DNA of 64,000 nucleotides, taken from NCBI GenBank assembly GCA_021413735.1, contig JAIOPV010000148.1, positions 1 to 64,000 on the forward strand, written 5' to 3'. The translations under genes were made by a program, and so were the position numbers. This document shows positions 34,261-43,956 of the stretch, one piece after another (positions within the stretch are counted from its first letter, which is position 1; each line of letters begins with the position of its first letter). The notes under the pieces were generated by a model that was given only the letters and a program-made list of their open reading frames with translations, made no database searches and was not told where the DNA came from. The stretch is from Planctomycetota bacterium. GTDB lineage: Bacteria; Planctomycetota; Planctomycetia; Gemmatales; Gemmataceae.

Positions 34261-35709
34261 TCAGAAGGGCAAGTTGTCTAGGACAGTCAGGCGTTTGCCA
34301 AGAGGGGAGGCGGCAAAGGTGTGGGCCGAATCATTGAGTGGGTTGTCGGCGAGACGCAGCACGAGCAAACCGGGAAGGTGCTCCGATTCGCCCAGAACCT
34401 TCGCTGCAATGGTTCCCAAACCATTCTGACTCAGGTCCACGTCCATCAAGGAGTGCGACGCCGCCGACCCGGCCAGTAGCGCGGCTCCTTCATCGTGGAG
34501 GTCGTTGTTTCGCATGTGAAGCGTGTGAAGCGCCTTCGGCTTCCGGCTCAGGAGGTTGCCCAGCCCAGCAGGCCCGAAGTGATTGTGACCGATGTCCAGT
34601 ATCCGCAAGCCGTCGAGGAAGGACGCTTTCTTCGCAAACAGACGGGCACCGGTCAGGCTGATCTCGCAACGGTCAAGCCGCAGCGACTTCAGTTCGCGGA
34701 GACAAGGGACGAGCGCGACATACTCCGCACCGACATCCTTCAAGACGTTCTCACCAAGGTCGAGCGTCTCCAACTGCAATCCCTTCGCGGCGGTGTCGAA
34801 CTCGGCCATCGACTGACCATCGAGCCGACACGTCCGCACCGACAACTCCTTCAGCGAACTTGCGTACTTCGAGCGAAGCAAAGCCTGCAAGCCAACACGC
34901 CCGACATCGTTGCCGGAGAGGTTCAGCGAACGCACGGTTGCCAGCCCCGGCCAGCTAGCCAGAGCCTCCATGCCGGGCGAACGCACGAGCGGGTCTTCGC
35001 TGTATCGCTCCGACACGCCACGCCCCGAGAGGTCGAGCTCTTCCAGCGAGATCAGGGACGACGCCCGTGTCAGCACGAGGATACCAGCGTGCCCCAGATT
35101 ACTGCTCGACGGCATTCGCAACGATTTCAATTTCGACAAGTGCGGCGACGCGACGAGGCGACGCAACCCTTGCTCCCACAGCCCGCGAGCCGTCAGGCAA
35201 CGGAGAGTCGCGAGTTGCGGTGAATCTGCCAGCCAGCCGATTTCTTCTTCGCTGCTGGCACGCCCCGTGAGCGTCAGTTCGCGTAACTCAGCGATCGGAG
35301 GAACGTCCCGGCGACCCTCACGACGACGCGGCCAGCGAACGGTTACAGCCTCGACGGGGGCGACCGCTCGGCAAGCGTGGGCGTTGGCTCGCATCGCCTC
35401 GAAGTCGGTGAACGACACCTCCGCGACGATACCGCGACGGAACCCTTCCCATCTCGCCCCTTCGACAGCCGGCAACTCTGCCAGCCAACTCTCCCCGTAC
35501 TGCTTCAGCAGTTGCTGCTCGCGGAGACGCAACCGCACCTGTGCGGCGTCCCAACTCGGCAGGCGTGCCCGTTCGACCTGCACGCGGATGAACTCGCCGC
35601 GATCTTCCTGGCCGTTCTCCGTCAGCCAGTCGGCATAGACGAGTCGCGGCGTGTCTTCGTCGATGTTTGCAACGATGTCATCAAGGAAGCACTTGGCCAT
35701 TCCGCTCAT
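34261..35709 (-). CDS. TIGR02996 domain plus leucine-rich-repeat protein
   Basis: This 482-residue protein starts with a TIGR02996 domain (FLDDIVANIDEDTPRLVYADWLTENGQEDRGEFIRVQ, residues 7-43). That domain is highly expanded in Gemmata and its relatives. The rest (about 130-470) is ribonuclease-inhibitor-type LRRs (L.SL.L..N..G..G...L), with repeats such as LETLDLGENVLKDVGAEYVA and LRILDIGHNHFGPAGLGNLL. There is no signal peptide, so it is probably cytosolic and binds proteins. It overlaps the preceding AbiEii-like gene by ATGA, which suggests a coupled pair. Confidence 0.92.
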   Translation of the reverse strand: MSGMAKCFLDDIVANIDEDTPRLVYADWLTENGQEDRGEFIRVQVERARLPSWDAAQVRLRLREQQLLKQYGESWLAELPAVEGARWEGFRRGIVAEVSFTDFEAMRANAHACRAVAPVEAVTVRWPRRREGRRDVPPIAELRELTLTGRASSEEEIGWLADSPQLATLRCLTARGLWEQGLRRLVASPHLSKLKSLRMPSSSNLGHAGILVLTRASSLISLEELDLSGRGVSERYSEDPLVRSPGMEALASWPGLATVRSLNLSGNDVGRVGLQALLRSKYASSLKELSVRTCRLDGQSMAEFDTAAKGLQLETLDLGENVLKDVGAEYVALVPCLRELKSLRLDRCEISLTGARLFAKKASFLDGLRILDIGHNHFGPAGLGNLLSRKPKALHTLHMRNNDLHDEGAALLAGSAASHSLMDVDLSQNGLGTIAAKVLGESEHLPGLLVLRLADNPLNDSAHTFAASPLGKRLTVLDNLPF

Positions 35710-36509
35710 GGCAAATCCTCCAGAACAGAGGCGAGACGCCTCGCAACCTCTTCAGCGACACTCACCAGATCGGGTGGCACGTCCTTCCCTTGCGACGCAT
35801 TCACGAAGTCGAGCCAACGGGCCGAAGCAAACTTCCGATCCCACCAAGAGGACGGGCCGAACAATGTTCGCGCATCGGCCTCAGTGCCGCCGACGTCCGC
35901 CAGATACGTTGTGATCGCCCCACGCAAATCGACGGCATCCATCGGCACATGAGCCAGGAGCAGGCGGATGTCGTTCAGGTCTTTCGGTCGCCAGCCCAAC
36001 ATGCCTCGGTGCCACAGCGCCTGGATTTTGTGCCCGACGACTGCCTCGGGTCGGCACATCCACAGATTCGCCGACTCGCCACACGCCGTGGGGAGTGTGC
36101 TGAACACCGCAGCGGGTCGCGGCATTGGGCCGAAGGTGATATCGACGTGGAAGTCGATCTCGATTCCGTTGGCGACGCCAGTGGTGAAGACACGCACGCC
36201 GGGGTTGCCCGATTCCAGCCAGATTCCCTCGGGCCGCGTGGCATCGGTGTCGAAGGTCACCCCGTCGGTCACGGCGTTGTCGGCGAACACGGGAAGAAAG
36301 CGACGAGTTGCTTCTTCGATATCGAAGGGGAACGTCGCCACGAGGTCGAGATCCTCGGCAGGCCGCACGAGGGGTTGGAACCAGTGCCGCATGAGCATTC
36401 CGCCCCGCAGGATGAACTCGCGGGCATCGGGTCGTCGGGCGAGGCGCAGGAGAACCCCTTCAAGCAGACGGTGACGGATCGCGTCCGGAGTGGTCGCCTC
36501 GATCTTCAT
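35706..36509 (-). CDS. AbiEii/AbiGii-type nucleotidyltransferase
   Basis: This 267-residue protein carries the DUF1814 nucleotidyltransferase signature. It has FILRGGMLMRHWFQPLVRPAEDLDLV (the Gly-Gly helix and the DxD metal motif as DLD), EIDFHVDITFG as a third acidic strand, VVGHKIQALWHRG, and RPKDLNDIRLLL. AbiEii toxins are GTP- or tRNA-directed NTases of type IV toxin-antitoxin systems. A usual AbiEi antitoxin is not adjacent; instead the coupled downstream gene is a TIGR02996-LRR protein. It could be a toxin with an unusual partner or a domesticated NTase. Confidence 0.85.
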   Translation of the reverse strand: MKIEATTPDAIRHRLLEGVLLRLARRPDAREFILRGGMLMRHWFQPLVRPAEDLDLVATFPFDIEEATRRFLPVFADNAVTDGVTFDTDATRPEGIWLESGNPGVRVFTTGVANGIEIDFHVDITFGPMPRPAAVFSTLPTACGESANLWMCRPEAVVGHKIQALWHRGMLGWRPKDLNDIRLLLAHVPMDAVDLRGAITTYLADVGGTEADARTLFGPSSWWDRKFASARWLDFVNASQGKDVPPDLVSVAEEVARRLASVLEDLP

Positions 36510-36610
36510 GCCGGAAAGTTTAACCGCGGGGTTTGGAGCGTGCCAGCTACGCAGCTTGAAATGGATCAGCCCGACGCGAGAATGTCCCCAACGTCAGCGA
36601 GGAGGTAGAT

Positions 36611-37546
36611 ATGCAACTCGCACTGTTTCCTGAGTCCAACTTCACGCGGCACAAGAGCCAGCAGGACGCCTCGGTGAACTGGGATCGGCCCGCAGACGTG
36701 GGACGTCTCGAAGCCCGTTACGTCCGTCGTTGCGCGGACTACTTCGTGGTCTACATCTCATCGCAGACCGGTTGCGTCCAGGGTTGCCGCATGTGCCACC
36801 TCACGGCCACCGGGCAGACACGCCTCCGCGACGCGACCTTCGACGAGATGATCGAACAAGCTCAGATCGTGCTGGACTACTACCGTCATCAGGCCGAGCC
36901 GGCACGCACGGTCCACTTCAATTTCATGGCAAGGGGCGAGCCGCTGGCCAACCAAGCATTGGTCGCCGACGCCGACGGTCTTCTTGGAGAGCTGTCGCGG
37001 TTGGCCGTCGCTCTGAGCCTGCGACCGCGATATCTGATCTCGACCATCTACCCGAAGGAGTTGGGCGATCGGCCGCTGGAAGACATCTTCGTCACACATC
37101 AGCCCGACCTGCATTACTCCATCTACAGCATGAGCGATCGATTCCGACGTCGCTGGTTGCCGAAGGCGGTGCCGGCCGAGGTCGCGTTGGATCGGCTCAC
37201 GGCATGGCAACGGAACACCCAGAAGATCATCACGTTGCACCATGCGTACATCGCCGGGGAGAACGACAGCGAGGGCGACGTGCATGCGATTTGTGACGCT
37301 CTCGAAGAACGCGGGCTGTCGGTTTACATCAACATCGTGCGATACAATCCACACGATCCGTCACGGCACGGCGTCGAACCGCCGGAAGAAGTCGTCATGC
37401 GGAACGCAGCGATCTACCGCGAACGGTTGCCGAACGCACGGGTCGGAGTGATACCGCGGGTTGGGTTTGATGTGGCCGCGTCGTGTGGGATGTTCTTCGG
37501 CTCCGACGGCCCGGTCTCGAACGTGGTCCCGCTTGGGACGGCTTAA
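36611..37546 (+). CDS. RlmN/Cfr-like radical SAM enzyme lacking the N-terminal domain
   Basis: This 311-residue protein has a CVQGCRMC cluster motif (CxxxCxxC, about residues 57-64) and FNFMARGEPLAN (the GEP SAM-binding motif). PRVGFDVAASCGMFFG near the end matches the RlmN D.DAACGQL motif that contains the mobile catalytic cysteine. RlmN and Cfr methylate C2 or C8 of adenosine in 23S rRNA/tRNA by a two-cysteine mechanism, and both cysteines appear present. RlmN is usually about 350-380 residues; here the N-terminal accessory domain is cut to about 40 residues. GGAGG precedes the ATG. It is divergent from the AbiEii-like gene. Confidence 0.82.
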   Translation: MQLALFPESNFTRHKSQQDASVNWDRPADVGRLEARYVRRCADYFVVYISSQTGCVQGCRMCHLTATGQTRLRDATFDEMIEQAQIVLDYYRHQAEPARTVHFNFMARGEPLANQALVADADGLLGELSRLAVALSLRPRYLISTIYPKELGDRPLEDIFVTHQPDLHYSIYSMSDRFRRRWLPKAVPAEVALDRLTAWQRNTQKIITLHHAYIAGENDSEGDVHAICDALEERGLSVYINIVRYNPHDPSRHGVEPPEEVVMRNAAIYRERLPNARVGVIPRVGFDVAASCGMFFGSDGPVSNVVPLGTA

Positions 37547-37585
37547 AGTGGTAGCTGGCTTCTCGACGACTCAACGCAGCCCATT

Positions 37586-37649
37586 TGTCCGAGTCCGAGC
37601 GCCAAGCGAGGGACAAGCTAAACCCTCGCTTGGCGCTCGGGCTCGGACA
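37586..37649. terminator. 27-bp inverted repeat between convergent genes
   Basis: Arms 37586-37612 and 37623-37649 pair with one mismatch around a 10-nt loop (ACAAGCTAAA). It lies between the ends of a plus-strand gene and a minus-strand gene, as a bidirectional terminator would. It lacks a clear T-run. Confidence 0.6.
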
Positions 37650-37665
37650 TACTGAAAATTCTGCA

Positions 37666-40600
37666 TCACGGGGGAAGTGGCCGATCGCTGAGCAGATACG
37701 CGATCACGTCTCGCAGTTCCTGCGGCGTCTTCACCAAACCGGCTGGCATCGGTGATTGCGCGACCGGCTTGCGATCCTCGATCTCCGCCAACTTCACGAC
37801 AACCCGCGTTGTGTCCGGCAGGAGAAGTTCAATCTCCGACGCCGCTTCGCGAACCACAAGCCCGATCACGACGCGGCCGTCGGCAGTGGTTACTCGCGTT
37901 CCCCGGAATTCAGCCGCGACGACGCGATCCGGCAACAACACCGACTCGGCAACGTGAGCCGCAGTGAACCGCTTTCCGGACTCCGCGAGACTTGGAGCGC
38001 CGCCGCCGGGTTGGTCCGCCGTGACGGCGTGACACTTCGCACAGCCGAGCGTGCCGAACAGTTTCCGCCCCTGAACCGGGTCGCCCTTCTTGAACTCTGT
38101 CGCCCAATCGACTGCGAGAAACTCCGCTGGCACAGCCGCACCCTTCGCGGCTTTCAACCGTTCGGCGAGTGTCGCTCCGTCTGACTTCTCGGGCAGTTCG
38201 ATCGACGGGGCGGTCTTCGCTCGAACCGCGAGGTTGAGCGCCGACGCACCGGATACGCGAACCAGCAGATCGTTCCCGCCGGGTTGCAGGTCGAGCACGA
38301 ACGCTCCGCCTTCCGCAGTCACCGGCCGCCCGTTGTGCCAAACGCGAACCGGGCCGCCGTCCGCGTTGAACAGAGCCGTCTGTCGGTCGCGGCCCTGCAC
38401 CCTGAAGAAGAAGTAGCCCTGCCCGGAGGATGGTACGTTGCCCTTCTCGGCGACCATTTCAGTCCAAGCGAGCTTCGCCGTGCCTGCTGCATGCGTCGCG
38501 GTCAAGTCAATGAGGCCGTTCTCGATGGGGTGCTTATCCGCGATCTCGGGGAACGGACCGATTCGCCAGACCTTCGACACGACGACCGGCGGCAGATCCT
38601 TCAGCCCGCGAGTTTTCGCTTCGAGGCGAACCCTGGCGATCACCGGCTCGGCACGCACATCTCGCAGCAACCCGAGGAAGAACGCCGCCTGATTCCGCAC
38701 GGGGTCGGTTTCGTCTTCGAGCGCTTTCAACAGCAGTTGGAAGAGGCGTTCTTCGTCGGCAGTCGGCTTGACCGCAGCCCATTTCTGAGCGGTCGTGTAG
38801 CTGCCAACCGGCCCAAGCGCTGCGAGTGCAATCGGCTCATTGGCGTCTGCGAAACGGAGCTTCGTGCTGAAGAATGCGGAATCGTTCGGGAAGTGGAGTT
38901 TCACTCCGGTCGGTGCGGCTGCGTGCGGAGGCGGAAGCGTCAAGCGACTGCCGACCGCGAGGACACCCGCGAGCTTCGTCGGTGAGTCGGCGGCGGTCGT
39001 GAGCTTCGCGAGTTCGTCGGCGCTCGCACGACGAGCGAGGAGAGTGACAGCGGCTTGTCGCAGCACGAGATCGGAGCCGCCGGCGAGCTTCGCGACTGCA
39101 TCGACGGGCACGGCAGCGTCCGTTTCGAGGAAGTGCGCCAACCCCGCGAGGCGAACGGTAGCAGACGAATCCGCGAGTGCGTCGGCGAACAATTTCGCTG
39201 GCGGCTTCAGGTTCGGGAACGCCGTGAGTGCTCGCAGAGCGTGAAGGCGAAGCGTCGGTTTCGCAGCATCCGCAGCGAGCGCTGCGAGCAAGTCGGCAGC
39301 TTCATTACCAGCAGCGGCAGCGAGCCAGGGCAAGTGTGCGGCGGCTGCATCGGTGTCTTTCGCTAACTTCAACCGACGCAGCGAATCGGCAAGCACGGCT
39401 CCATCGCGACGAAGAATCTCACCGTGGGCACGTCGCCGCATGTCCCACGAATCCGATGCGAGCGCAGCCCACAGTTGCTCGGCGTCGGCGGTCGTTTCAT
39501 CGAACAGTTTCACCGAATCGGCATCGGCCAGCGTGAGAACGCTAAGGTCGCTTGGGCACTTCGGAGTGACGACATTACCGGTGAGATAAAGGCTCGTCAC
39601 GAACACGCGGCCACTTCCATCCACCGTGATGCCGGTTGGCCGGGCGTTGTTGCTGCCCTGTGCGAAGACGTGTTCCGTTGCGGTGAAGCTCGCACCGTTC
39701 GGCGTGAGCGGGTAGCGAGTGACGGCCGAGCGATCCCACCGGCACATCAGCAGGTTGCCGCGAAGGCTGGCGTTCGTGGGTTCGTCGAACATGGCGAGAT
39801 CGCACGGCACCCCGCGACCGAGCGACCCGTGGATGCAGTCGATCAAATCCGAGCGGTCCGGCGTCTTGCGGGCCATCCAGCCGCGAGGCCAGCCGAAATG
39901 AGCCTGTGGCGTGACGTGCAGCAGCTTCGCCGGGGCATAGCGATCGGCCATGCTCTCGTGGTCGTTGTCGTTTGTGAACAGATTCCAGTTGCGGTCGAAC
40001 GCAAGCCCGACCGGCCCCCGCAAACCGCCCGCCACGACTCGCAGGTTCGAGCCATCGGGCCGCACGCGCAGCACAGCGCCCGCCCCAGTGTAGGTGAATT
40101 TCTCGCCAGTCGGTCCGGCGAACAGAGTCCAACAGCCGTGGTGGTCGGGGCGTTGCCAGTCGCCGTAGCCGAGCAGTGGGTCGCCGTGGTCGAGGTAGAG
40201 GTCGCCCTCCGGCCCCCACGCGAGGCAGTGGAAGCTGACGTGATAATCGAGCGGCACGCCCCACAGAATTCGCTTCGGCGCGAGGCCATCTGTCTTCACG
40301 CGACCGCCGGGGACGAGATACAGCCCGTGTGCCGCGAGCACGTACAGATCGTCGCCACGGAATTCGAGGCCGATCACGATGGAGTCCGGCGGAAGACGCA
40401 GCAACTCTCGCCGCTTGAAGCTGGCCCCATCCGGGTCGAACCGAAACACCTTCTCGCGACCGCCGACGAACACGCGGCCGGTGCCGTCGACCTTCACCGC
40501 CATGTACGCTTCATCCGGCGAGCGGTCGATCAGCGTCGCCTTCCATTTCAGGTCGGCGGGAGTCAGATTCGGACCGAGCGGAATGGTCAGTGACACCGGG

Positions 40601-42099
40601 GTGTCACTGGCCGCTGGCTTCGCGGGGTTCTTGAGCTTCGACGTGTCAGCCGCTTCGGTTCCGGGCTTCGCTAACTCCCAACGTCCAACCGTGGTATCGT
40701 CGGCGGTCAGTGGGTCATCGACTTTTGCTGGCTCGCGGACACCCTGGGAAAGCCGCACTTTCGTCACGCGGCCATCGCAGCCGATGCCACCTTCAACGAG
40801 CCGACCAAACGCGAGACCGCCAGCAACACCAGCCTTCCCAGCCGGCTTGGCGTCCGCCAACGCGACCTCCTTGCCGTCCACGAACAGCCGCACTTTCTCA
40901 GCCTCGAGAATCATGCCCACTGCGTGCGGCTTTCCATCGCAGATGTTCGCCGTTGAGTTCACATGATCGGGTTTGCGGCCGGGAAGGTACGCCGTGAAGT
41001 GCCCCGACTCCGGCATCGTGAACAGTTCCCAGTGATCGCCGGATGCCTTCGTGTCGGATGCGATCAGGATGTTGTACCCGCCCTTTCCCGTCAGGGCCGC
41101 GACGCATTCGACTGTCAGTGGCGGCGTGCGGTACTCCTTCTTTCCTTCTGCGACCCAGCCAGCCGTCGGTGTCGTTGTGGGTGCAGCAGACGCTTTGTAA
41201 GTCTTCGGGGTTGGCTTCGGGCCTGGCTCCTTGCCGCTGAGTTGCGGGAGCAGCCAGTTGAAGCCGTCGAGGTTGTCTTTCAAGCGTTCCTCAGCGTCGT
41301 CGGACGTGTGCCCGAGAATACCAACGGGACCGGTCCAACCGCTGTCCGCGAGCAACTTCATGAGCTTGAGGTCTTCGCTGCCCTGGCCCAGCGGGATGAT
41401 CTTCTTGCCCTTGCGTTCGCCGTCCGGGATCATGCCGTTCAGGTTGAACGCGAGCAGGTGCGGCTTCATCTTCTTGAGCAGTTCCGGCAACCGGTCGAGG
41501 TGGTCGTGGCCGTGGTGAAGGTTGTACACGATGCCGACGTTCTTCAGTTTCAGTTCTTCGATAATGGCGACCTGATTCTCGGGTTCCCCGAACCAGCCGC
41601 CGTGGTTGTACAGCGCGACGGTGCAGCCGATCTTCGCCGCTTCGTCGGCGATTGGCTTGATGGCCTTCGCGTGATCCTGCACCTTCTTCGCCTGCTCCTC
41701 GGGAGTCTTCGCCGCTCCGCCGCCGTTCATCGTGACCCAAAGTTGCGTCTTGATTTCGTGCTTCTTCAACGCTTCGAGCAAGACCTTCGCGTCGGCGTTC
41801 AGACCGCCAGGGAACCACACGGCCGTCAGCTCGATGCCTTCCTTTTTGAGTGCCGCAATCTCTCTGTCGAGGGTCGGCAAATGCTCAGCCCGCCAGTCGT
41901 AGGCGAACTTCTTGAAGCCGAGTTTCTTCATCATCGCGGCACGGTCCTCGGGCGACCGCTTCTTCGCGTCGAACGGAACGATGCACCACGCGACGAGGTT
42001 ATCCTGGGCGTAGATCGCGGGCGGTTTCGGATCAGCAGCGGGCACGCGACTCGCACCCGTGAAGGCGACGATCGCAACGAGCAGGGCGAAGCGAGTCAC
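37666..42099 (-). CDS. large secreted fusion: TIM barrel, LamG, beta-propeller, HEAT and cytochrome c domains
   Basis: The product has 1,477 residues with a signal peptide. In order: a sugar-phosphate-isomerase/TIM-barrel part (about 30-290, with YNLHHGHDHLDRLPELL and YNHGGWFGEP); a concanavalin/LamG-like part (about 320-490); a PQQ/sorbosone-dehydrogenase-like propeller typical of planctomycete membrane-bound dehydrogenases (about 520-880, with ITVDGSGRVFVTSLY); HEAT-like repeats (about 890-1130); and a C-terminal PVC-type heme domain with GTLGCAKCHAV (CxxCH at about 1354). It probably binds and oxidises carbohydrates in the periplasm (inference). The GTG start at 42099 overlaps the GntR gene by GTGA. 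Confidence 0.85.
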   Translation of the reverse strand: MTRFALLVAIVAFTGASRVPAADPKPPAIYAQDNLVAWCIVPFDAKKRSPEDRAAMMKKLGFKKFAYDWRAEHLPTLDREIAALKKEGIELTAVWFPGGLNADAKVLLEALKKHEIKTQLWVTMNGGGAAKTPEEQAKKVQDHAKAIKPIADEAAKIGCTVALYNHGGWFGEPENQVAIIEELKLKNVGIVYNLHHGHDHLDRLPELLKKMKPHLLAFNLNGMIPDGERKGKKIIPLGQGSEDLKLMKLLADSGWTGPVGILGHTSDDAEERLKDNLDGFNWLLPQLSGKEPGPKPTPKTYKASAAPTTTPTAGWVAEGKKEYRTPPLTVECVAALTGKGGYNILIASDTKASGDHWELFTMPESGHFTAYLPGRKPDHVNSTANICDGKPHAVGMILEAEKVRLFVDGKEVALADAKPAGKAGVAGGLAFGRLVEGGIGCDGRVTKVRLSQGVREPAKVDDPLTADDTTVGRWELAKPGTEAADTSKLKNPAKPAASDTPVSLTIPLGPNLTPADLKWKATLIDRSPDEAYMAVKVDGTGRVFVGGREKVFRFDPDGASFKRRELLRLPPDSIVIGLEFRGDDLYVLAAHGLYLVPGGRVKTDGLAPKRILWGVPLDYHVSFHCLAWGPEGDLYLDHGDPLLGYGDWQRPDHHGCWTLFAGPTGEKFTYTGAGAVLRVRPDGSNLRVVAGGLRGPVGLAFDRNWNLFTNDNDHESMADRYAPAKLLHVTPQAHFGWPRGWMARKTPDRSDLIDCIHGSLGRGVPCDLAMFDEPTNASLRGNLLMCRWDRSAVTRYPLTPNGASFTATEHVFAQGSNNARPTGITVDGSGRVFVTSLYLTGNVVTPKCPSDLSVLTLADADSVKLFDETTADAEQLWAALASDSWDMRRRAHGEILRRDGAVLADSLRRLKLAKDTDAAAAHLPWLAAAAGNEAADLLAALAADAAKPTLRLHALRALTAFPNLKPPAKLFADALADSSATVRLAGLAHFLETDAAVPVDAVAKLAGGSDLVLRQAAVTLLARRASADELAKLTTAADSPTKLAGVLAVGSRLTLPPPHAAAPTGVKLHFPNDSAFFSTKLRFADANEPIALAALGPVGSYTTAQKWAAVKPTADEERLFQLLLKALEDETDPVRNQAAFFLGLLRDVRAEPVIARVRLEAKTRGLKDLPPVVVSKVWRIGPFPEIADKHPIENGLIDLTATHAAGTAKLAWTEMVAEKGNVPSSGQGYFFFRVQGRDRQTALFNADGGPVRVWHNGRPVTAEGGAFVLDLQPGGNDLLVRVSGASALNLAVRAKTAPSIELPEKSDGATLAERLKAAKGAAVPAEFLAVDWATEFKKGDPVQGRKLFGTLGCAKCHAVTADQPGGGAPSLAESGKRFTAAHVAESVLLPDRVVAAEFRGTRVTTADGRVVIGLVVREAASEIELLLPDTTRVVVKLAEIEDRKPVAQSPMPAGLVKTPQELRDVIAYLLSDRPLPP

Positions 42100-42785
42100 G
42101 AGTGCGTCTCCGGTGTGGGGTAGAGTTCAGCGAGGACGACACGCTTTCGGATCGCGATGTGATCGGCCATTGCGGCACGAGCAGCGACGGGATCGCGAGC
42201 GGCCAGCGCGGCAAGGATTCGCTGGTGCTCGGCGAGAGCGTCCGAGAGGTTTTCTTTCCGACCGGTGCTGCGGCAGAACGCACGGACCAGCATGCGGTAC
42301 TGACGCACTTGCTCGCACAGTCGGCTGTTCCCGGATGCGGCCGCGAGGATGTCGTGGAACCGGATGTCGAAGTCGATCGCTCGTTCAGCCCACGATCCAG
42401 TACGCGAGCCAGCCGCGAGCTTGTCGGCCTCCGCGACGAGCGCTTCCAGTTGCTCGGGATTCAGACGCGTGGCGGCACGAGCAGCGGCCTCGGACTCGAG
42501 CAGTTCCCGCATTTCGTAGAGTTCGCGAACCTCATCGCGGTCAAACTTCGCGACACGGGGTTGCTTCCCGGCTGGTCGGTCGATCAATCCGACCGCAGCA
42601 AGTTTCTGGACTGCGTGAGCAACCGGCGTGCGGCTGATCCCGAGGTCGGCGGCCAGCGATACCTCGCTAACTTCCTCGCCGGCGGGGATGCGGCCGGAGA
42701 GGATTGCATCGAGAATCGCTTCATATGCGGTGTCGGCCAGCGACGTGCGGGTCACCGGGCGAACACGGGGGACTGAGCCAGACAT
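42096..42785 (-). CDS. GntR-family (FadR/FCD subfamily) transcriptional regulator
   Basis: This 229-residue protein has an N-terminal winged helix (LADTAYEAILDAILSGRIPAGEEVSEVSLAADLGISRTPVAHAVQKLAAVGLI) and an all-helical FCD effector domain (YEMRELLESEAAARAA, FDIRFHDILAAASGN, HQRILAALAARDPVAARAAMADHI). The FCD domain binds a metal or an organic acid. It is co-transcribed by overlap with the giant sugar/heme protein and could regulate it in response to a carbohydrate-derived ligand. Confidence 0.93.
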   Translation of the reverse strand: MSGSVPRVRPVTRTSLADTAYEAILDAILSGRIPAGEEVSEVSLAADLGISRTPVAHAVQKLAAVGLIDRPAGKQPRVAKFDRDEVRELYEMRELLESEAAARAATRLNPEQLEALVAEADKLAAGSRTGSWAERAIDFDIRFHDILAAASGNSRLCEQVRQYRMLVRAFCRSTGRKENLSDALAEHQRILAALAARDPVAARAAMADHIAIRKRVVLAELYPTPETHS

Positions 42786-42797
42786 AAATATCCTCGT

Positions 42798-43733
42798 TTA
42801 CCAGGCGCTCGCGACTTCGCCACCACTCGGCGTCAGAGCGGACCACCACGTTGAGGGCAACACACTTGAGGGAACAGAACGGATGCTTCCATCCGCGAGA
42901 CTCACCATCATCCCGCTGTCGTGCGGCGTCTGCGCGACAGCCCAATCACACACCGTGTCGTAAGGATCGGGCTTCACCTGGAACATCGCCGAGTTGCCGA
43001 CCTTCCCCAACGCCGGACCCCAACCCGAAAGCCCCTGAGAGGTGTAGCCCGTCGTTCCGGCCCGGTTGCCGTAAGCAACCATCGGCATGTACTTCACGAT
43101 GTAGTTGCCGTGAACCCAGATGTTACCGTGCGGCGTGCCCGCAATCGCACTCATGCCGCACATGCCGTACTTCTCCGTGTACAGAACCGTGTTCGATGTC
43201 CCATCTGAGAACGAGTTGGTCAGCGTTGCTTTGCCATCCATGTTGTTGAGGTTGTCGCCCGCGTCGGGGTTGCCGAAGACCTGATAGTTCGCCGCGTAGT
43301 GACCAACCGCCCACCACGGATCCTTGTACATGCCATTGGCGGCCACTGTCGCGGAGGGGCACAGGAACGTGCGAATCACCGTCGAAGCCGCGAGGCTGCC
43401 GATGCCCTTGCCGCCGGCCTGTGCGTAGAGGCTGCCCTCTTCGATGTACGGGAGCACCGCGAAGAACACCGTCGAGTTATTCGCAGACGCGGCTGCGGTG
43501 TGGTCGGTTCCGCTGCCAACGTACATCGGCGGGAACCGGCCGTTGGAGTCGTGGTAGTTGTGCGTGGCCAGCGCAATTTGCTTGAGGTTGTTGGTACATT
43601 TGAGCCGCGCGGCGGCAGCACGCACCTTTTGAACTGCAGGAAGCAATAGACCAATCAGGATTGCAATAATCGCGATCACGACGAGAAGTTCAATCAGCGT
43701 GAAGCCCATTCGATGAAGTCGCACTCGGCACAT
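42798..43733 (-). CDS. DUF1559 prepilin-like protein
   Basis: This 311-residue protein has a type II pseudopilin leader and helix, [26 protein letters not shown], with cleavage expected before the Phe after Gly. DUF1559 follows: [27 protein letters not shown], and a C-terminal [13 protein letters not shown] block. The family is hugely expanded in planctomycetes, and its cell-surface role is unknown. The ATG at 43733 has AGGAGG 6 nt upstream; longer starts do not. Confidence 0.95.
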   Translation of the reverse strand: MCRVRLHRMGFTLIELLVVIAIIAILIGLLLPAVQKVRAAAARLKCTNNLKQIALATHNYHDSNGRFPPMYVGSGTDHTAAASANNSTVFFAVLPYIEEGSLYAQAGGKGIGSLAASTVIRTFLCPSATVAANGMYKDPWWAVGHYAANYQVFGNPDAGDNLNNMDGKATLTNSFSDGTSNTVLYTEKYGMCGMSAIAGTPHGNIWVHGNYIVKYMPMVAYGNRAGTTGYTSQGLSGWGPALGKVGNSAMFQVKPDPYDTVCDWAVAQTPHDSGMMVSLADGSIRSVPSSVLPSTWWSALTPSGGEVASAW

Positions 43734-43956
43734 GGCGTCCTCCTGCTGGATGATGGGCAGCGGTCGGATGAAATGTATTCTGCATGCAGCATGCTCCACG
43801 CGGCAGATCTTAGACGGCTCTAGTTGGGGTGTCAAGAGGCTGGCAAAGTGTTTGGATGCGTCAGAGCGTTAGCTCAGTCGGCCCCTTGACCGAGAGCGAG
43901 CGTGACCGGAAACTGATGCGGTGCCAACACCGTCACCGCTCTCAAGAGACTCCGCG

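Noticed and set aside
40963-42123. 386-residue plus-strand frame opposite the giant heme protein
   Set aside because: It is a GC-driven shadow of the minus-strand TIM-barrel and LamG region.
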